The notes under the pieces were generated by a model, which was given only the letters and a program-made list of their open reading frames with translations, was not told where the DNA came from and searched no databases. From Chara braunii (lineage: Eukaryota; Streptophyta; Charophyceae; Charales; Characeae), in NCBI GenBank assembly GCA_003427395.1, contig BFEA01000165.1, positions 2,358,024 to 2,381,144 on the forward strand: a DNA stretch of 23,121 bases. Direction: 5' to 3'. Made by a program: the position numbers and the translations under genes. Numbering within the stretch: position 1 is the stretch's first letter; every line of letters starts with the position of its first letter. Shown piece after piece: positions 20,361 through 23,121 of the stretch.

Positions 20361-21040
20361 AGCTCTTCCAGGCCTCACGCCCCCACCCTGCTGGGTTACA
20401 GGGCAACACAACTCGCCCCAGCTCGGACCAGCGTTCTCCCAACAGCAACCCTTGGCTGTCCCTTGGGATGCCCACCCCAAAGCATCCCCAGATCTCTCTA
20501 CCAGGCCTCACACTCCTACATCAGCAGGTTACAGGGCAACACCCCAGCACCGGCCAGCGTCGTTCTGGCATCGGACAGCCGCAGATCACTGAGTATTACA
20601 ACATCGAAACCGCCTAAGATGGGTTGCTACCTGGAGTCCTTAAGACATTCATAAGAACAGCCAACTTTTTTTTTCCACTATTCAAACTCTACCAAGTCAC
20701 TAGGATATGTGTGTCAAAAAGCCTCCCAACCACGAATCAGATAGGTGTAACCTATTCAATCCACCTACAACCACCACCAGCATGGTTGTTTTCAGCACGA
20801 ACCGAAGCTCTTCCAGGCCTCATGCTCCCATCAGGTTAGGTTACAGAGTTGCACCACCTTGCTCCAGCACCGGCCAGCATTGCTCCAGTTGCGACCCCCG
20901 ATGACCACTGAGACTGCCCCCGCAAACAGCCCCCCAGAGATCTCTACCAGGCCTCACGCCCCCACTAAGCTAGGTCACAGAGTTGCGCCACCTGGCTCCA
21001 GCTCCGGCCAGCATTGCTCCAGCGTCGGTCTTCGAGGGCC
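20361..21040 (+). repeat. Four copies of a ~95-bp C-rich repeat in two pairs
   Basis: Copies start near 20361, 20491, 20806 and 20938, each around CCAGGCCTCA, followed by GGTTACAG or GGTCACAG and CCGGCCAGC (CGGACCAGC in copy 1). The spacing within pairs is ~130 bp. The spacers within both pairs also match (CCCCAGATCTC and CCCCAGAGATCTC), so a two-copy unit was duplicated. Copies 1, 3 and 4 have a shared frame with RPHAP, LG(Y/H)R. Confidence 0.8.
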
Positions 21041-21700
21041 ACCGAATTTTCAACCACCCTTCGGCAGGGTCACAGATGATTTGCCAGATAACACCTATCC
21101 CTACAACCCCCTCGAGAGGCAAACCAAATGGAAAGAAATAGTAAACTGGATGATAAACTTATTCGAGAGAGATCGCCCCTCCCTCCCCCTCCCCCTCCCC
21201 CCTCATCCCTACACTGCCTCCGCCGAGGTGAGTTACCCACTCTCCCTCGGCCCCAATGTAGGACCAACCCTCTACCCCCCTTTCCCCAGGAGCACGCAGT
21301 TCCCACCTAAAGCATGCCCCCCCGCCCCTTGCCCATTTCTGCCTCCGCAGGGGCTGATGTTGACCCATGCACCAGACCTTGCCCCAGAATAGCGCAACCC
21401 CCTACCCCGCCCCTACCCTCTTTGAGACATTCACCCCCCACCTTGTGATGCCCCTGCAAGATAGAGCTCCCCTCACCCCCTTCCTACCGTTTAACCCTCC
21501 GGGAACGATCCGATCCAGCCGACTACAGTTATATGACACACTTACCAAAATGTCGTTCGCAATTTGGAAAGCAGGGCCTCTTCAAAAATATGCAATAACC
21601 ACATAGGATTCCTAAAATATGAATGAAAGAATCGGAAATTTTTGGAACTTGCGATGAAGAAAAGGTAGATGAGATTTTTTTTGGATTGTGCTGATGACGA
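21041..21700. other. C-rich stretch with an uncertain open frame
   Basis: An open frame runs through the last repeat copy to TAG ~21392 (up to 177 codons, no ATG at its start), with a hydrophilic piece TKWKEIVNWMINLFERD and Pro-rich ends. No domain is recognised, so it is not called as a gene. Confidence 0.3.
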
Positions 21701-21704
21701 TGAA

Positions 21705-21918
21705 CAACACCCTGAAGATGATGATGATGAGGATGATGGTGAAGACCAACTCACCTACTGATGCAAAAGTCAAACTGTTACAATGCCTTGAAGAGCAACA
21801 TCTAATGATAACAAACTAATGATGATGATGGTAATGATGAGAATGAAGACAAAATGATGATGCTGATCATACTAAAGAGCATGATGATGATGATGATGAT
21901 GATGATGATGTCGGTAAC

Positions 21919-21949
<31 letters not shown>

Positions 21950-22049
21950 TCGGTAATGATGATGATGATGATGATGATGAAGCACAGCGCCCTGTGATGA
22001 CAATAGGATGATGATGGTGCTAATGACGAGCGCCTTTGATGATAACCTA

Positions 22050-22081
<32 letters not shown>

Positions 22082-22200
22082 AGGGATGAGCAACGCCGTA
22101 TGATAACGAGCTTTGCGAACTGCGCCCCATGATGGTGAAATATTGATGATGGTAATATGATGATGACGAGCAGTACCGTGATGATGATGATGGTGGTGAC
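21705..22200. repeat. GAT-rich minisatellite with pure (GAT)n tracts
   Basis: Pure GAT runs lie at ~21880-21910, 21919-21950 and 22050-22080. GTCGGTAAYGAT occurs twice at a 39-bp offset (21911, 21950). A degenerate word, GAYGAGCARYRCC, recurs between GAT runs (e.g. 22085, 22168, 22198). Frames here give His or Asp/Ile runs and are not taken as coding. Confidence 0.85.
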
Positions 22201-22813
22201 GAGCAGCCCCCTTTAACTCTAACCAGAATTATCGAGCAAAACATCATCACGATCGCCACAGTCATTTCATTGCAGCTACCTTCCCCTGTACAGTGAGCCC
22301 ATCAACTAATCGGAGCAAAAAGGTTGTCGCAGTCCCTTTCGGATGCTCGCACTTAAACGATTTTCCTCCTCCCACTCCACGTGAGAATGCGCTCCTCCCT
22401 TACCGCCCGCGATTCCCAACCACCCTTCTCAACACTGCGCAGGAGCGGAGGAACAAGGCCTTAACGATGGCCAAAATAACTCGTGGAGATCATCCTTCTT
22501 CCAACGATAATCTCCCCTTCGCCAGCGTGCCAACCTGCGACACCACTCGGACGAAGCGCAGAGCCGAAGGCAACTTTCCCTAATTGGCAAAGCTGGAAGA
22601 GCGTCCAAGTAGCAGCCTACACGTCGATGGCCACTCGAGATATACACCATGCACTAGGCAGAAGATTCCCCAACCACCATCGCCCATCTGCGCACGTGAG
22701 ATCGCCGGAGGACGCACCGCAAAAAACGAAGTCAACGACCGCGGACGCACAACGGACCAGGCCGATAGCAGAGCGGCGCGGCGCTCCTGGTCGTGCCGCG
22801 CTGCCCGTAATGG
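22201..22813. other. Intergenic stretch, no recognised feature
   Basis: Overlapping open frames on both strands reach 96-182 codons but show no motif. The longest plus-strand frame ends in the microsatellite. No gene is called. Confidence 0.5.
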
Positions 22814-22890
22814 CGGTAGATTCATTCGATTTTGCTCATCCTATCGATGGAAGTACCATGAGGTCAGCCGTGAGGTTGGAGACTTGCATG

Positions 22891-22895
<5 letters not shown>
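22814..22895 (+). repeat. 82-bp direct repeat, copy 2, carrying CT/CA tract
   Basis: Second copy of the sequence at 19731-19812, in the same orientation and about 3.1 kb away. Confidence 0.85.

Positions 22896-22967
<72 letters not shown>
22891..22967. repeat. (CT)n-(CA)n compound microsatellite
   Basis: CT units pass into CA units at ~22913, the same order as in the copy at 19811-19946. Confidence 0.95.
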
Positions 22968-22969
<2 letters not shown>

Positions 22970-23121
22970 TTGCATACTGTAACATGCAGACCAGAACAAG
23001 AACCGACCTTTCAATACAAAGTATAAGATAGCACAACGGAAGACTTAGATACCAGTGATCCGAACAATCAATGTTGTAATGCAGCCCTGAACATACATCA
23101 TCATCATCGTTACATGGTGTG

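Noticed and set aside
21872-22265. Frames with poly-His and poly-Ile
   Set aside because: Translation of GAT/ATC repeats; no domain and no conserved start.
22483-23031. 182-codon plus-strand open frame
   Set aside because: No recognisable domain; its end is a dispersed repeat plus CT/CA microsatellite.

Overview
The window looks like a repeat-rich eukaryotic nuclear assembly, most likely from the plant/streptophyte lineage. The evidence is one intact nuclear gene for an organellar (bacterial-type) translation initiation factor IF-2 with an N-terminal presequence, a decayed plant-style L1-like LINE with a zf-RVT-type C-terminus, long (CT)n/(GA)n/(CA)n microsatellites, several families of short tandem repeats, and N runs placed inside repeats. 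A charophyte alga such as Chara would fit, but that is a guess and no single feature proves it. No operons, prokaryotic signals, CRISPR arrays or rRNA genes are seen.

Layout. Positions 1-2200 are A/purine-rich, then AT-rich, and hold no gene I can support; there is a perfect 12-bp-arm hairpin at 808-837. From about 8300 down to 2200, on the minus strand, lies a LINE that has lost function: an ORF1 relic (8070 to about 6223), then an ORF2 relic (6111 to about 2220) with endonuclease, reverse transcriptase and a terminal zf-RVT-like region. It is broken by many stops and several frameshifts, and two endonuclease catalytic residues are replaced. A diverged ~110-bp tandem repeat (8985-9204) sits beyond its 5' side. 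Between 9.6 and 11.1 kb, two inverted copies of a GC-rich repeat flank microsatellites and a 70-base gap. Long GT/GA microsatellites (11.5-11.9 kb) follow.

The only gene that looks functional is the 799-codon IF-2 at 12520-14919 (+), uninterrupted by introns, with all five G-protein motifs intact. A 7-bp-stem hairpin ends two bases before its ATG, and an upstream ORF overlaps that ATG. Downstream come pyrimidine-rich tandem repeats, a CATGGA hexanucleotide repeat, and a ~0.5-kb foldback structure (16258-16775) whose inverted arms enclose a 46-bp tandem array.

From 16836 to 18477 there is a broken protein-coding locus. It has Pro-rich 54-residue repeats, a duplicated ~205-bp coding segment, and a C-terminal RING-finger-like cysteine/histidine pattern. 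The remainder (18.5-23.1 kb) is intergenic: an inverted CCCTAA-like tract, CT/CA microsatellites (two carried inside copies of the same 82-bp repeat), four copies of a ~95-bp C-rich repeat, and a GAT-rich minisatellite. No convincing undescribed multi-gene system was found. The most unusual items are the foldback/tandem-array element and the decayed repeat-plus-RING locus.
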